A stretch of DNA of 64,000 nt from Terribacillus saccharophilus (GTDB lineage Bacteria; Bacillota; Bacilli; Bacillales; Amphibacillaceae). The stretch lies in NCBI RefSeq assembly GCF_002272075.1, contig NZ_NPBJ01000029.1, positions 124,001-188,000 on the forward strand, given 5' to 3'. Positions 51,681 to 61,574 of this stretch are shown here, piece after piece. Both the position numbers and the translations under genes were made by a program. The stretch's first letter is position 1, and every line of letters begins with the position of its first letter. The notes under the pieces were generated by a model. The model saw only the letters and a list, made by a program, of their open reading frames with translations. It searched no databases and was not told where the DNA came from.

Positions 51681-52993
51681 GACTGAAGACACAACTGAAT
51701 ATTGCATTTACAACTTTGCTTATTATTGTGATGGGGTTCACAGCAATTACCTTGTACTCGCAACTTAAAGGACTGCTTGTTACGAATGAGACAAGGCAGC
51801 TGGAGGAAAGCGGACAGCTTCTGCTTACATCGATTAGCGGTGTAGAAACCATTCCTGCTGGTACACTAGATAATATACTTAATAAATTGGATCTCAAAAT
51901 GTTCCTTTATGATGAAGAAAAAGAGGAATTGACCTATACGAACCTTGTGCGATCAGACGCAGAAAGATTTGCAGAAAAGTACGATACGGATCCAACTCAA
52001 AAGAATACAATTTGGCAAGATAATCGAAACAGTTATGTAGTCAAATCCATAGCAACTAGCGAGAATCAAAACATGGTCATTCTCCGTCCGATACGTGAAT
52101 TGGAAGAAGTGCAGGAAAGTTTCTTCCAACGCATCTTTCTTGTATTTTTGATTGGCGTCATGATAGCGATCTTAATCAGCACGTACTTGACACAGCGTCT
52201 GGTGAAACCACTCACAGAATTGAAATATCAGCTGAAGAAAATTCAACGGCGGGAATTCGATAATATTAAATCGGTCAAAGCAAGCGGTGAAATCAAAGAA
52301 GTAGAGCAAAGTGCAATCGAGATGGCTAAAGAATTGAATCGTTATATCACCTCTCAGCGCCAGTTCTTCCAAAATGCAAGTCATGAACTGAAAACACCGC
52401 TCATGACAATACAAGGCTACGCAGAGGGAATCAAAGATGGTGTCTTCGCAGGCAAGGATCAGGAGCATGGGCTTGAAGTTGTTGTATCCGAAATTAGTCG
52501 TCTGAAACAGCTGATTAATGAGATGATTCTGCTTGCTAAGCTTGATAGTGAAGAGGGTATTTATAAAGAAGAATCTATCGAGATCAAGGAGCTTGTCGAC
52601 TTGACCATAGATCGTGCCTTGCCATTGGCGAGCGATAAAAATGTGAAATTAACCTACAATAAACCTGCAGCAATTGTGATTAATGGGGATAAAGAGAAAC
52701 TGCTTCGGGCAATGATGAATATAACGTCCAATGCAGTCCGCCATGCTGGAAGTCAGGTGCATATCTCTGTTCAGCCAAGCAGTATCCGGCAAGTCGAGAT
52801 AACCATTTCTGATGATGGTCCGGGCATTTCAGAGGACTTGCTGCCGAATATGTTCCAGCGCTTTGTGAAAGGTGAAGGCGGGGAAACCGGACTTGGCCTC
52901 GCGATTTCCCGTGCAATCGTTGAACGGCATAATGGTATCATTCGAGCAGGGAAGTCTGACTTAGGCGGAGCAAGCTTTACGATAATATTATAA
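51677..52993 (+). CDS. cssS: Sensor histidine kinase, CssS-like
   Basis: This 438-residue kinase has two membrane helices (about 8-28 and 152-172) framing an extracytoplasmic domain of about 120 residues. HAMP, the dimerisation domain with His236 (NASHELKTP) and the catalytic domain (NITSNAVRHA, DDGPGIS, GETGLGLAI) follow. It overlaps cssR by four bases. It probably senses misfolded secreted protein and activates htrA through CssR. Confidence 0.85.
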   Translation: MRLKTQLNIAFTTLLIIVMGFTAITLYSQLKGLLVTNETRQLEESGQLLLTSISGVETIPAGTLDNILNKLDLKMFLYDEEKEELTYTNLVRSDAERFAEKYDTDPTQKNTIWQDNRNSYVVKSIATSENQNMVILRPIRELEEVQESFFQRIFLVFLIGVMIAILISTYLTQRLVKPLTELKYQLKKIQRREFDNIKSVKASGEIKEVEQSAIEMAKELNRYITSQRQFFQNASHELKTPLMTIQGYAEGIKDGVFAGKDQEHGLEVVVSEISRLKQLINEMILLAKLDSEEGIYKEESIEIKELVDLTIDRALPLASDKNVKLTYNKPAAIVINGDKEKLLRAMMNITSNAVRHAGSQVHISVQPSSIRQVEITISDDGPGISEDLLPNMFQRFVKGEGGETGLGLAISRAIVERHNGIIRAGKSDLGGASFTIIL

Positions 52994-53014
52994 TGTTAAT
53001 GTTTGCCTATCCTA

Positions 53015-53042
53015 TTGTGCCGCACATGAACTGTGGTATAAT
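53015..53042 (+). promoter_or_regulatory. Promoter of typA
   Basis: TTGTGC, 16-bp spacer, TATAAT with an extended TG element (TGTGGTATAAT). Confidence 0.65.
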
Positions 53043-53093
53043 TAACAGGTTGTAGTCGGATAGGATTACATGAAGAAGAGGAGACATGTATAC

Positions 53094-54920
53094 ATGCAAT
53101 TAAGAGAAGATATTCGCAATATCGCGATTATTGCCCACGTTGACCACGGGAAAACGACTTTGGTTGACCAGTTGCTAAAATATTCTGGTACTTTCCGTGA
53201 TAATGAGCACGTGGATGAGCGCGCAATGGATTCCAATGATTTGGAAAAAGAGCGTGGTATTACAATTCTTGCGAAAAACACTGCGATTAATTATAACGAT
53301 ACTCGTATTAACATATTGGATACTCCAGGACACGCCGATTTCGGTGGTGAGGTAGAACGCGTACTGAAAATGGTAGACGGCGTTTTACTTGTTGTGGATG
53401 CTTATGAAGGCGCAATGCCTCAGACTCGTTTCGTATTGAAAAAAGCTTTGGAACAGAAACTTACTCCGGTTGTAGTCGTGAACAAAATCGACAAACCGAG
53501 TGCACGTCCTGAGCATGTTATCGATGAAGTACTTGATCTATTCATCGAACTTGGTGCGGATGATGACCAGCTTGAATTCCCAGTTGTCTATGCTTCAGCA
53601 TTGAACGGTACTTCCGGTGAAGAGCCTGAAGGACAAGTGGAATCCATGGATGCCATCTTCAAAACAATCATGGACAATATCCCTGCTCCAATCGATAACT
53701 CCGATGAAGGCTTGCAATTCCAGGTTACTATCTTGGATTACAACGACTTCCTTGGTCGTATTGGTGTTGGTCGTATCTTCCGTGGTGCCGTTAAAGTAGG
53801 TGATCAGGTTGCCCTGATGAAGAAAGACGGTTCTGTGAAGAACTTCCGTATTACAAAACTATTCGGTTTCATCGGTTTGAAACGAATTGAGATCACTGAA
53901 GCAAAAGCAGGTGACATCGTTGCCGTTGCTGGTCTTGAGGACATCAACGTTGGGGAGACTGTTTGTTCAGTAAATGCTCAGGAAGCATTGCCGGTTCCAC
54001 GTATTGACGAACCAACATTGCAGATGACATTCCTAGTAAACAACAGTCCTTTTGCAGGTAAAGAAGGTAAGTATATCACTTCCCGTAAAATCGAAGAACG
54101 TTTGCTTAACCAGCTTGAGACAGATGTAAGTCTTCGTGTAGATCCAACTGATTCTCCTGATGCTTGGACAGTTTCCGGACGTGGAGAGCTTCACCTTTCC
54201 ATCCTAATTGAGAACATGCGCCGCGAAGGCTATGAGCTTCAATTGTCCAAACCACAGGTAATCCTTAAGGAAATCGATGGTAAAATGTGTGAACCGGTAG
54301 AACGCGTACAAGCAGACGTACCGGAAGATTACACAGGTGCTGTTATGGAGTCCTTAGGTTCCCGTAAAGGGGAAATGGTCGACATGATCAACCAAGGTAA
54401 CGGTCAAGTTCGTCTTGAGTTCCGTGTACCTTCCCGTGGATTGATCGGTTATTCTACTGAGTTCATGTCTCAGACACGCGGATTCGGTATCTTGAACCAC
54501 ACATTTGATGGGTATGAGCCTGTCATTGCTGGTCAGGTTGGCGGAAGAGCGAAAGGTGTACTTGTTGCCCTTGAACAAGGCAAAGCATCCACTTACGGAA
54601 TCATGAAGCTTGAAGATCGCGGTATTATCTTCGTAGCTCCTGGTACAGATGTGTATGCGGGAATGATCGTTGGTGAGCACAGCCGTGATAATGACCTTAC
54701 AGTTAACATTACTGTGGAAAAACACCTAACTAACGTACGTTCAGCAAACAAGGACCAAACGTCCACAATTCGTAAAACACGCGACTTGTCTCTTGAAGAG
54801 GCAATCGAGTACTTGAACGATGATGAATATTGCGAAGTAACACCGGAGTCTATCCGCCTTCGTAAGAAAATCCTTAACAAGAACGAACGTGAAAAAGCTA
54901 CGAAAAAGAAAAAAGCATAA
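53094..54920 (+). CDS. typA: Ribosome-associated GTPase TypA/BipA
   Basis: This 608-residue translational GTPase has G1 in AHVDHGKTT (14-22), G2 in ERGITI, G3 in DTPGHADF and G4 in NKID, then EF-G-like domains and a C-terminal domain ending in a Lys-rich tail. It binds ribosomes and aids assembly and growth under stress. The start [10 protein letters not shown] at 53094 matches the usual N terminus; an earlier in-frame ATG at 53070 would add eight residues. Terminator follows. Confidence 0.97.
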   Translation: MQLREDIRNIAIIAHVDHGKTTLVDQLLKYSGTFRDNEHVDERAMDSNDLEKERGITILAKNTAINYNDTRINILDTPGHADFGGEVERVLKMVDGVLLVVDAYEGAMPQTRFVLKKALEQKLTPVVVVNKIDKPSARPEHVIDEVLDLFIELGADDDQLEFPVVYASALNGTSGEEPEGQVESMDAIFKTIMDNIPAPIDNSDEGLQFQVTILDYNDFLGRIGVGRIFRGAVKVGDQVALMKKDGSVKNFRITKLFGFIGLKRIEITEAKAGDIVAVAGLEDINVGETVCSVNAQEALPVPRIDEPTLQMTFLVNNSPFAGKEGKYITSRKIEERLLNQLETDVSLRVDPTDSPDAWTVSGRGELHLSILIENMRREGYELQLSKPQVILKEIDGKMCEPVERVQADVPEDYTGAVMESLGSRKGEMVDMINQGNGQVRLEFRVPSRGLIGYSTEFMSQTRGFGILNHTFDGYEPVIAGQVGGRAKGVLVALEQGKASTYGIMKLEDRGIIFVAPGTDVYAGMIVGEHSRDNDLTVNITVEKHLTNVRSANKDQTSTIRKTRDLSLEEAIEYLNDDEYCEVTPESIRLRKKILNKNEREKATKKKKA

Positions 54921-54923
54921 AAA

Positions 54924-54953
54924 GGAAGCCCAGCATAAATTGCTGGGCTTTTT
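54924..54953 (+). terminator. Terminator of typA
   Basis: AAGCCCAGCA / TGCTGGGCTT with TAAAT loop and T-run. Confidence 0.92.
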
Positions 54954-55028
54954 GCTTATATGTTGTGAAAAAGTCCTGTATCCCTTAAAATGTGAATAGC
55001 TCTATTTGGGGCAGAAAGGAAGGATGAT

Positions 55029-55331
55029 ATGACCAGACTATGGAGCAGGCTCCGTTTTCTGTTCAATTTCCGCAAATCGATTCCATTTCTGAAAGCTTTC
55101 TTCACAGCTAAAGAGGTGGCAGCAGCCAAGAAGGTAACAGCAGTTGCATTGATTGTCCTGTACTTTGTCTTCCCATTCGACCTGATACCTGACTTCCTTA
55201 TCGGAATTGGTATCGTGGATGACCTTGCAGTAGCAACATTTATTCTGCAGCTCATCATTAAGATGGCTCCGGCACATTTGAAAGACAAGTTTGATGTTGA
55301 CCGAAACGATAATAAGGTTATAAATATATGA
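55029..55331 (+). CDS. YkvA/DUF1232 family small membrane protein
   Basis: This 100-residue protein carries the DUF1232 core YFVFPFDLIPDFLIGIGIVDDLAV, with two short membrane helices and a basic N terminus. Function is unknown; B. subtilis YkvA is a relative. GAAGGAG lies shortly before the ATG. It stands between typA and the sucrose genes with its own terminator. Confidence 0.87.
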   Translation: MTRLWSRLRFLFNFRKSIPFLKAFFTAKEVAAAKKVTAVALIVLYFVFPFDLIPDFLIGIGIVDDLAVATFILQLIIKMAPAHLKDKFDVDRNDNKVINI

Positions 55332-55357
55332 AAAAGCGCCCTGCTGGGCGCTTTTTT
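55332..55357. terminator. Bidirectional terminator
   Basis: AAAAGCGCCC / GGGCGCTTTT with TGCT loop. It serves the DUF1232 gene, and may also end the scr transcript. Confidence 0.9.
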
Positions 55358-55407
55358 AATTTAACACGTCCACGAGGACGCCTCATGTAATAGAAAAGAT
55401 GACCGCT

Positions 55408-56799
55408 TTACAATTTCTTCGGATCTTTATAACCAAACATCCAAGTAAGTGTGAATGCTACTGCCATAGCAACCAAGTTTATCAGGATATAAAAAGGCAG
55501 CTGACTATTCAAATAGAGCAGTGTGCCTGGTATGACAGTGATACTCATACCTGTTCCAGCTAAATCGAGTAGGGAAGCAAGGAAACCTCCAACACCTCCG
55601 CCAATCAATCCCATGATAAAAGGCTTTACAAATCTTAAATTGATACCAAAGATAGCTGGTTCCGATATACCAAGAAATGCTGAGAAGGAAGATGGTAATG
55701 CTAACGCTTTCAATTTAGTATCCTTTGTTTTTAGACCAACTGCAAGACAAGCAGCACCTTGCGCAGCCATACCGCATGTAATGATTGCATTGAAAGGATT
55801 CATCCCGCGATTCTCTAAAAGCTGTATCTCCAGGAAGTTGAAAATGTGATGCACACCGGTGACTACAACGAGCTGATTGAGAGAACCAATCAATAATCCA
55901 GCAATTCCGAAAGGTAAATCCAATACAGCCAATGTACCAGTCAAGACAAGATCCTCCAAGGAATGGAAGATTGGACCGATTGCAAACAGTCCTAGCGTGA
56001 TCATGACAGTCAATGTAAGGAAGGGGGTAAGAATCAAATCGAGTGCTTCCGTTATGCGACGGCGTAATGCTCTCTCTAATTTCGCGCCGATCAGTCCGAT
56101 GAAGAAAGCAGGCAGTACAGACCCTTGATAACCTACCACAGGTATGAAACCAAATAGAGTGATGGCTTCAGCGGATCCATTTGCTACTTCATAGGCATTG
56201 GGTAAGGCAGGATTAACAAGCATCAAACCTAATACAATACCCAAAACAGGGCTTCCGCCAAATACTTTAAAAGATGACCAAGCGACTAGTGCGGGCAGAA
56301 AAGCAAAGGCAGTATCAGTTAGAACTTCTGTGAATAAAAGAAAATTTGCGGGAATATCTGCTGGAGCCAAGCCGAATAGATGGAGAATTTGATCCTGTGT
56401 CAGCAGACCGCGCAGCCCCATAAATAAGCCGGTCGCGACAAGGACTGGGATAATCGGTACGAAGACATCCCCGAAAGTCCGGATTGCCCGTTGAAAAGCA
56501 GAACCTTCCTTTTTACCAGCTTGCTTTACTTCCTGTATAGATGCACCATCAATACCGATTGCCTGAAACTCATCATAGATTTTGTTTACGGTGCCGGTTC
56601 CAAAAATGATTTGATATTGCCCAGAGTTAAAGAATGCACCTTTAACCTTATCGATATTTTCAACATTCTCCTTATCAATCTTCTCTTTATCATGTACGAC
56701 GATACGAAGCCGAGTTGCACAGTGAGCTATAGAGGAAATGTTCTCTTTTCCTCCGATGGCGTTGATGACTTCCTCAGCAATTTTCCTGTTATCAGTCAT
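55408..56799 (-). CDS. scrA: PTS sucrose-specific enzyme IIBC
   Basis: This 463-residue protein imports and phosphorylates sucrose. The EIIB domain (1-90) has the phosphorylated Cys27 in IAHCATRLRI. The EIIC domain follows with about ten membrane helices and the GISEPAIFGINLRF loop near 385. There is no EIIA domain, so a separate EIIA(Glc) must supply phosphate. It follows scrB by 27 bp. Confidence 0.93.
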   Translation of the reverse strand: MTDNRKIAEEVINAIGGKENISSIAHCATRLRIVVHDKEKIDKENVENIDKVKGAFFNSGQYQIIFGTGTVNKIYDEFQAIGIDGASIQEVKQAGKKEGSAFQRAIRTFGDVFVPIIPVLVATGLFMGLRGLLTQDQILHLFGLAPADIPANFLLFTEVLTDTAFAFLPALVAWSSFKVFGGSPVLGIVLGLMLVNPALPNAYEVANGSAEAITLFGFIPVVGYQGSVLPAFFIGLIGAKLERALRRRITEALDLILTPFLTLTVMITLGLFAIGPIFHSLEDLVLTGTLAVLDLPFGIAGLLIGSLNQLVVVTGVHHIFNFLEIQLLENRGMNPFNAIITCGMAAQGAACLAVGLKTKDTKLKALALPSSFSAFLGISEPAIFGINLRFVKPFIMGLIGGGVGGFLASLLDLAGTGMSITVIPGTLLYLNSQLPFYILINLVAMAVAFTLTWMFGYKDPKKL

Positions 56800-56826
56800 T
56801 TAATATCACCCTTTCAGAATTAAAGT

Positions 56827-58290
56827 CTATCTATATAGCCACTGCACTGCGTTAAATGTTGCATTTCCTCCTTCGCTAAAGAAGGCAACGCCATTACTAT
56901 CCTTTGCTGGGAATATCCTGGCGGTCATGACGGCTTCTCCGTCATTGATGAAAATCTCGACAGATGACTGATCGACAAACAATCTGAGTGTTATTTTTGT
57001 TGCATCTAACGCATAACGTCGAACGCTGCCACTATCATTTTTCATCGTCGCACCTGAACGTGTTCGGTCCAAGACTACATACTTAGAAACTGCGTCATAA
57101 TAAAGCTGTGTTTCTTCCGTATCTCCAGTTCGAAAAGAGATTCCGGCTTTTGCAGCATCATCCATACACAGTTCACAAATCAATTCATAAGAGGATCCCT
57201 TTATTTCTTCGAGCTGAATTTTAGTATTGTGTACTATGTGAGAAGCAGTATATTTCTCTTTTCGAAGCAGTTCCACTCCTTTGACAGGTTGCTGCAGCAG
57301 TATGCCATCTTTGATGCTAAGTTCTCTCGGAAGAGTAAGGCAATGCGCCCAGCCATGCATATCTGTTGGATAGTCAGTATCGGGAAGTCCCATCCATCCA
57401 ATGAGGATGCGCTTACCATCAGGTGAAAGGGTGGTTTGCGCAGCATAAAAATCGAATCCTCTATCCAGTTCCATGAAGTTGCCATGCTGAAAGTGTGGCT
57501 TTTCAGGAGCAATTGGTTCACCCATCAAGTAGCCAGCTTGATGAACATTCTCAAAACGATCTTTTTCTGCTGGTAATCCTTGTGGGCAAAAGAGAAGGAT
57601 ACCTTTTTCGTCTAACTCGAAATAATCAGGACATTCCCACATATATCCGAAATCAGCCAGGGAGGTTTTCAGCTCGCCGATGAATGACCAAGTATGCAAA
57701 TCATCTGATTTATAAATCAGCACACATCCGGTCTTATTCAGACGCTGTGCACCTAGAACTGCATAGTAGCGGCCAGCTGCTTTCCATACTTTAGGATCGC
57801 GAAAATGGGCAGTGTAGCCTGCAGGGGGGGCATCAATGATTGGAATTTCATGTTTTGTAATATGTCCTTCTTGATCCATTACTGCAAGACATTGATAGGG
57901 CTGCCTCATCCAGTCTTTATCCCTTGTATTGCCGGTGTAAAAGAGGTAGAGCTTTTCATCCTGTGCCAAGGCACTGCCCGAGTAAGCGCCATGTGAATCA
58001 TACTCGCCTCCAGGTTCTATCCCAATCCCCATGTCTTTCCAATGAACCAAATCAGTCGATGTTACATGATACCAGTACTTCATTCCATGGACGGGACCAA
58101 ATGGGTGCCACTGGTAAAAGAGATGATACCGGCCATTGTAATAGCCAAATCCATTTGGATCGTTCAATAATCCGGTAGAGGGCTGAATATGGTAGTGCTG
58201 CCTCCAAGGAGAGGCATTGACCTGCTTTGCCAGATTTTCCAATTCATTAGGGGCAGCATCCGATAATAGGCGGTATTTATCTGCATTCAT
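56827..58290 (-). CDS. scrB: Sucrose-6-phosphate hydrolase (GH32)
   Basis: This 487-residue enzyme splits sucrose 6-phosphate to glucose 6-phosphate and fructose. GH32 catalytic residues are Asp44 (LLNDPNG), Asp165 (HFRDPK) and Glu218 (WECPD). A C-terminal beta-sandwich (about 340-487) follows. The ATG at 58290 is chosen; the GTG one codon before overlaps the weak AGGTG site. First gene of scrBA, with ScrR operators upstream. Confidence 0.94.
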   Translation of the reverse strand: MNADKYRLLSDAAPNELENLAKQVNASPWRQHYHIQPSTGLLNDPNGFGYYNGRYHLFYQWHPFGPVHGMKYWYHVTSTDLVHWKDMGIGIEPGGEYDSHGAYSGSALAQDEKLYLFYTGNTRDKDWMRQPYQCLAVMDQEGHITKHEIPIIDAPPAGYTAHFRDPKVWKAAGRYYAVLGAQRLNKTGCVLIYKSDDLHTWSFIGELKTSLADFGYMWECPDYFELDEKGILLFCPQGLPAEKDRFENVHQAGYLMGEPIAPEKPHFQHGNFMELDRGFDFYAAQTTLSPDGKRILIGWMGLPDTDYPTDMHGWAHCLTLPRELSIKDGILLQQPVKGVELLRKEKYTASHIVHNTKIQLEEIKGSSYELICELCMDDAAKAGISFRTGDTEETQLYYDAVSKYVVLDRTRSGATMKNDSGSVRRYALDATKITLRLFVDQSSVEIFINDGEAVMTARIFPAKDSNGVAFFSEGGNATFNAVQWLYR

Positions 58291-58319
58291 CACCTAATCA
58301 CCACTTTCCATACATTTTC

Positions 58320-58331
58320 GGAACCGGTTCC
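58320..58331. promoter_or_regulatory. ScrR operator 1
   Basis: GGAACCGGTTCC, a perfect 12-bp palindrome of LacI type, about 30 bp before the scrB start and about 60 bp after the promoter start point. Confidence 0.72.
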
Positions 58332-58375
58332 AAAATTATTGAAAAAAAAGCCAAAGATTCAAGTTCATAACTTAT

Positions 58376-58387
58376 GGAACCGGTTTC
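58376..58387. promoter_or_regulatory. ScrR operator 2
   Basis: GGAACCGGTTTC, one mismatch from the first operator; centres are 56 bp apart. It lies just downstream of the predicted start point (+4 to +15). Confidence 0.72.
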
Positions 58388-58396
58388 TTTGGTAAT

Positions 58397-58433
58397 AGCA
58401 TATAATGTGTCTTATATTATGTCAACGCTTTCG
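58397..58433 (-). promoter_or_regulatory. scrBA promoter with cre-like site
   Basis: On the minus strand TTGACA (58420-58425), 17-bp spacer, TATGCT (58397-58402). The -35 lies inside the last codons of scrR. A catabolite-responsive element-like sequence, CGAAAGCGTTGACA (58420-58433, two mismatches from the CcpA consensus), overlaps the -35. Confidence 0.65.
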
Positions 58434-59389
58434 CGTTTTTTTAATTGCACAGGGTAGGTGGTGAGGTTCTCGCAGTACTCTTCCTCGACAAGCTGTACAA
58501 TTTTTTCACCTGCTTTTTTCCCGGCGTCCAGATAATCGTATTTAACCGTAGTCAAAGCTGGTGTTACGACCTCTGCTGTATCATAACCCCCAAATCCGGC
58601 AATTGAAATATCGATAGGAATTCGAAGGTTAAGTTGATGTGCTGCTTTGATAATACCTAAGGCGATGTTGTCGGTTGCTCCAACAATCACTGTAGCTTCC
58701 GTTTTGGAAAGGAATCTTTGTGCCAACATCATCGCATCCTGCATCCGAAAGCTTGTTTCCAGATAATCAGCATGGCAGTCATGACGTTCCAGTGCCTCGC
58801 GAAAACCGCGTTTTCGTTCAATTCCCACTGCAATATCACGTTCCGTGACACCTAGGTAAATTATTTGACGATGCCCTTGCTTGACAACAAATTCCCCCAT
58901 CATCTTGCCTGCTTCATAATCGTCATGTATCAAGCTTGGAAGTAAAGGGTGCTGCTGACCTACTAGCAGAATTGGTATACCTGCTTCCTTTATGGCTTGT
59001 AAGTGCTCCTTGGTAATTTGAGTAGACATGAGGATGATGCCTGCGACTTTCTGTCTGGTAAAGTTATGAATCGCTTCGATCTCCCGGCCGACCTCCTGGT
59101 TGGCACTTGCAATCAGTAATTGATAGCCCTGCCTGCGTAAGGATTCATCAATCCCCATCATTGTATGAGAGGCTGCAAAGGAATCCAGACGAGGTACGAT
59201 GATACCGACCATAGCAGTTTTCTTAGCTTTGAGACTTTGGGCAAATGTATTCGGTACATAATTTTGTTCGTTTATAATACGTTCCAGCCTTTTCTTTGTG
59301 GCTGTACTGACAGAACCGCCATTCAAATAGCGAGATACCGTACTTTTTGAAACTCCAGCTAGATCTGCAATATCCGCTATAGTCTTCAT
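58412..59389 (-). CDS. scrR: LacI family sucrose operon repressor
   Basis: This 325-residue repressor has the LacI helix-turn-helix at its start (TIADIADLAGVSKSTVSRYLN), the hinge ending SLKAKKTAMVGIIVP and a periplasmic-binding-protein-like sensor domain. The start at 59389 follows AAAGGAAAG. Located directly upstream of scrBA in the same direction, it should release the GGAACCGGTTCC operators when it binds fructose or a phosphorylated sugar. Confidence 0.93.
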   Translation of the reverse strand: MKTIADIADLAGVSKSTVSRYLNGGSVSTATKKRLERIINEQNYVPNTFAQSLKAKKTAMVGIIVPRLDSFAASHTMMGIDESLRRQGYQLLIASANQEVGREIEAIHNFTRQKVAGIILMSTQITKEHLQAIKEAGIPILLVGQQHPLLPSLIHDDYEAGKMMGEFVVKQGHRQIIYLGVTERDIAVGIERKRGFREALERHDCHADYLETSFRMQDAMMLAQRFLSKTEATVIVGATDNIALGIIKAAHQLNLRIPIDISIAGFGGYDTAEVVTPALTTVKYDYLDAGKKAGEKIVQLVEEEYCENLTTYPVQLKKRESVDII

Positions 59390-59459
59390 ATTTTCTTTCC
59401 TTTCAAAAAGCATTAATTTTACTCAGTATACTATGAGAATGACGGACTTGTCATAGAGA

Positions 59460-60776
59460 CTAGATTTCCCTTCTCAATGCCCGCAGTACGTCCACATTTG
59501 TTGCCTGTTTTGCTGGCCTGGACCCCGATAGGATTGTAACGACCAGACAAATGGTGATGCTTATGGCAGCTAATAGAAACGGGATGGAAGATAGCTGCAA
59601 TGTAGCTGGTATTTCCTCTTCGAATATTTGCTCCAATATCACTGGAACTCCGGCATTCACCAGGAAGCTGATCAAATAAGCGACAGCTGTACCGATCAGA
59701 GCACCAGCCAGTCCAATGAAGGTACTTTCCATGAGAAAGATCTGTTTGATTGTTTTGGGATTTGCTCCGATTGCTTTCATGATGCCGATATCTGGTGCGC
59801 GCTCGGTTACGGCCATCGTCATCGTATTATAAATTCCGATGGAGGCGATCAAGACTGCAATCGTTCCAACAATTATGAGCCCGGCTTTCGCAACATTGAA
59901 CAGAATGTTGATGTTTTTCAGCTCCTCCAAATTCGAATAAGCTAAATAGCCTTTCTCATCCAAGGAGTTCAGGATACCTTCTACTGATTCTGCATTAGAA
60001 GCATAAACTTCTACTTGGTCGTAAAGCGGATCTCCCTGCTCTGTATAGCTATCTGTTACATGCAATGCTTCATCAAGCTTTCTTTTCAGTTCGGGAGTTG
60101 ACTTCACGGAATTCGTGTAGATGTATTCGTTTGCCGGTGCAGCTTCAATCCCGACAATCTGGACTTTTTCCGTTGCAGTACGAGGTTCGCTGCCATCTTC
60201 CGGGAAAGTAGAAGCTTCAATCTCGATTTCTTTGTTGAGAACCTCGTCTTTGTATAGATATTCAGACTTGATCGTACCATCCTCTGTAAACTTGTCCTTT
60301 TCATCGACATCATCTTTCCCTAAAAATTCGGCAAAATCACTGCTGACGACGATCTCATTTTCTTTCTCCGGCAATCTCCCGCTGCCAAGTTCGATTCCTG
60401 CTTGTTTTTCGTTTTCAAAATCAACAGCAATAGCGGAAGGCATCTCGTTCGTGTATCCATCTAAATGAAAATTAGTTTCACCAAGACTTTGAATCTGCCG
60501 TACAGCATCAACATTCTCAATCTGCTTCAATTCATCAATGTTTTCGTTCGTAAAGCCAAGCTGTTCTTCATCATCAGTACCATAAATATCAATCTTTGTG
60601 ACAGCTCTGCTTTCCAGCTCGTCCTTGATTAAGGAATCATGCAAACCAAAGCCGACAGACGCTAGGACAATCAGGAAACAGCTCCCCATTGCAGCTGCCA
60701 GAATCGTCATAAACACACGAACTTTATTTTTCTTCATATTCTGCTGAACAAAACGCCACTTATCTTTGAATGTCAT
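59460..60776 (-). CDS. ABC transporter permease (FtsX/MacB type)
   Basis: This 438-residue permease has an N-terminal helix (about 20-45), a large extracytoplasmic domain of about 230 residues (very acidic, DDEEQLGF, EKENEIVVSSDF) and three C-terminal helices of the FtsX fold (GIYNTMTMAVTERAPDIGIMKAIGANPKTI). Such MacB-like exporters extrude peptides, lipoproteins or drugs, often bacteriocins or antibiotics. The start codon overlaps the ATPase stop (ATGA). Substrate unknown. Confidence 0.88.
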   Translation of the reverse strand: MTFKDKWRFVQQNMKKNKVRVFMTILAAAMGSCFLIVLASVGFGLHDSLIKDELESRAVTKIDIYGTDDEEQLGFTNENIDELKQIENVDAVRQIQSLGETNFHLDGYTNEMPSAIAVDFENEKQAGIELGSGRLPEKENEIVVSSDFAEFLGKDDVDEKDKFTEDGTIKSEYLYKDEVLNKEIEIEASTFPEDGSEPRTATEKVQIVGIEAAPANEYIYTNSVKSTPELKRKLDEALHVTDSYTEQGDPLYDQVEVYASNAESVEGILNSLDEKGYLAYSNLEELKNINILFNVAKAGLIIVGTIAVLIASIGIYNTMTMAVTERAPDIGIMKAIGANPKTIKQIFLMESTFIGLAGALIGTAVAYLISFLVNAGVPVILEQIFEEEIPATLQLSSIPFLLAAISITICLVVTILSGSRPAKQATNVDVLRALRREI

Positions 60777-61471
60777 ACCGGCATCACACCCTTCACTTTT
60801 AGCATTTGGCCATCTTTGATTTCCAGCTGTCTATCAGCAATTGCTGCAACTTCCTGGTCATGTGTGATGATAAGGAAGGTGATGCCGGCTTGTTTATTCA
60901 GTTTGCGAATGAGAGAAAGTAGTTCTGCTTCGGTATCGCTATCTAAGCTGCCGGTTGGCTCATCTGCTAAAATCAATGGCGGATCAAGTATAAGTGCTCT
61001 GGCAATCGCAACACGCTGCTGTTGTCCGCCTGATAATTCGGAAGGGTAATGCTCTGGAAATGCTTCCAGCTCAACTTGGCGTAATATGTCCTCAACTTTT
61101 TGCTTGCGCTCTTGTTTCGGTGTTCCGTTCAAAATGAGCGGCAGTTCGATATTTTGAGCCGCGGTCATGCTCGGTATCAGCTGGAAGTTTTGAAAAATAT
61201 AGCCGATATGCTGTAGGCGGAAATCTGCTAATTGTCCTTCATTCCAGCCAGTTATCGTTGTTCCATTAATTGCTACTTCACCGCTTGTCGGTTGAATAAA
61301 CCCGCCGATAATATGCAATAAAGTGGACTTGCCGGAACCACTTTTACCGATGAGGCTGACAATTTCTCCTTTTCCTACGTGTAAATCAATTCCATGCAAT
61401 ACGGGAACTATCGTTTCCTTTGCTTTCTTTCCCATCGTGTAGTGATGAGATACTTGTTTGATCGTTATCAT
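60773..61471 (-). CDS. ABC transporter ATP-binding protein (MacB/LolD type)
   Basis: This 232-residue ATPase has Walker A (GKSGSGKST), Q-loop (FQNFQLIPSM), signature LSGGQQQRVAIARAL, Walker B (LILADEPTGSLD) and the H-loop in IITHDQEVA. The start at 61471 follows GGGGGAG; sequence upstream in frame is not supported. It pairs with the FtsX-type permease. No two-component system is adjacent, unlike many bacitracin-type exporters. Confidence 0.93.
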   Translation of the reverse strand: MITIKQVSHHYTMGKKAKETIVPVLHGIDLHVGKGEIVSLIGKSGSGKSTLLHIIGGFIQPTSGEVAINGTTITGWNEGQLADFRLQHIGYIFQNFQLIPSMTAAQNIELPLILNGTPKQERKQKVEDILRQVELEAFPEHYPSELSGGQQQRVAIARALILDPPLILADEPTGSLDSDTEAELLSLIRKLNKQAGITFLIITHDQEVAAIADRQLEIKDGQMLKVKGVMPV

Positions 61472-61531
61472 TTTTTCTCCCCCTGTTTTGCCTGCTATTA
61501 ATAACGACGGCAGCAAGAAGGAAAAGTATAC

Positions 61532-61568
61532 AAAAAAATCCTGCCGTCTTGTCGGACAGCAGGATTCA
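61532..61568 (-). terminator. Terminator of the 45-residue protein gene
   Basis: On the minus strand AATCCTGCTGTCC pairs with GACGGCAGGATT around a 5-nt loop with one internal mismatch, then a run of seven T. Confidence 0.82.
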
Positions 61569-61574
61569 TCATGC

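Noticed and set aside
58401-58406. TATAAT on the plus strand in the scr control region
   Set aside because: No plus-strand gene follows and no -35 is in place; it is the complement of AT-rich sequence around the minus-strand promoter.
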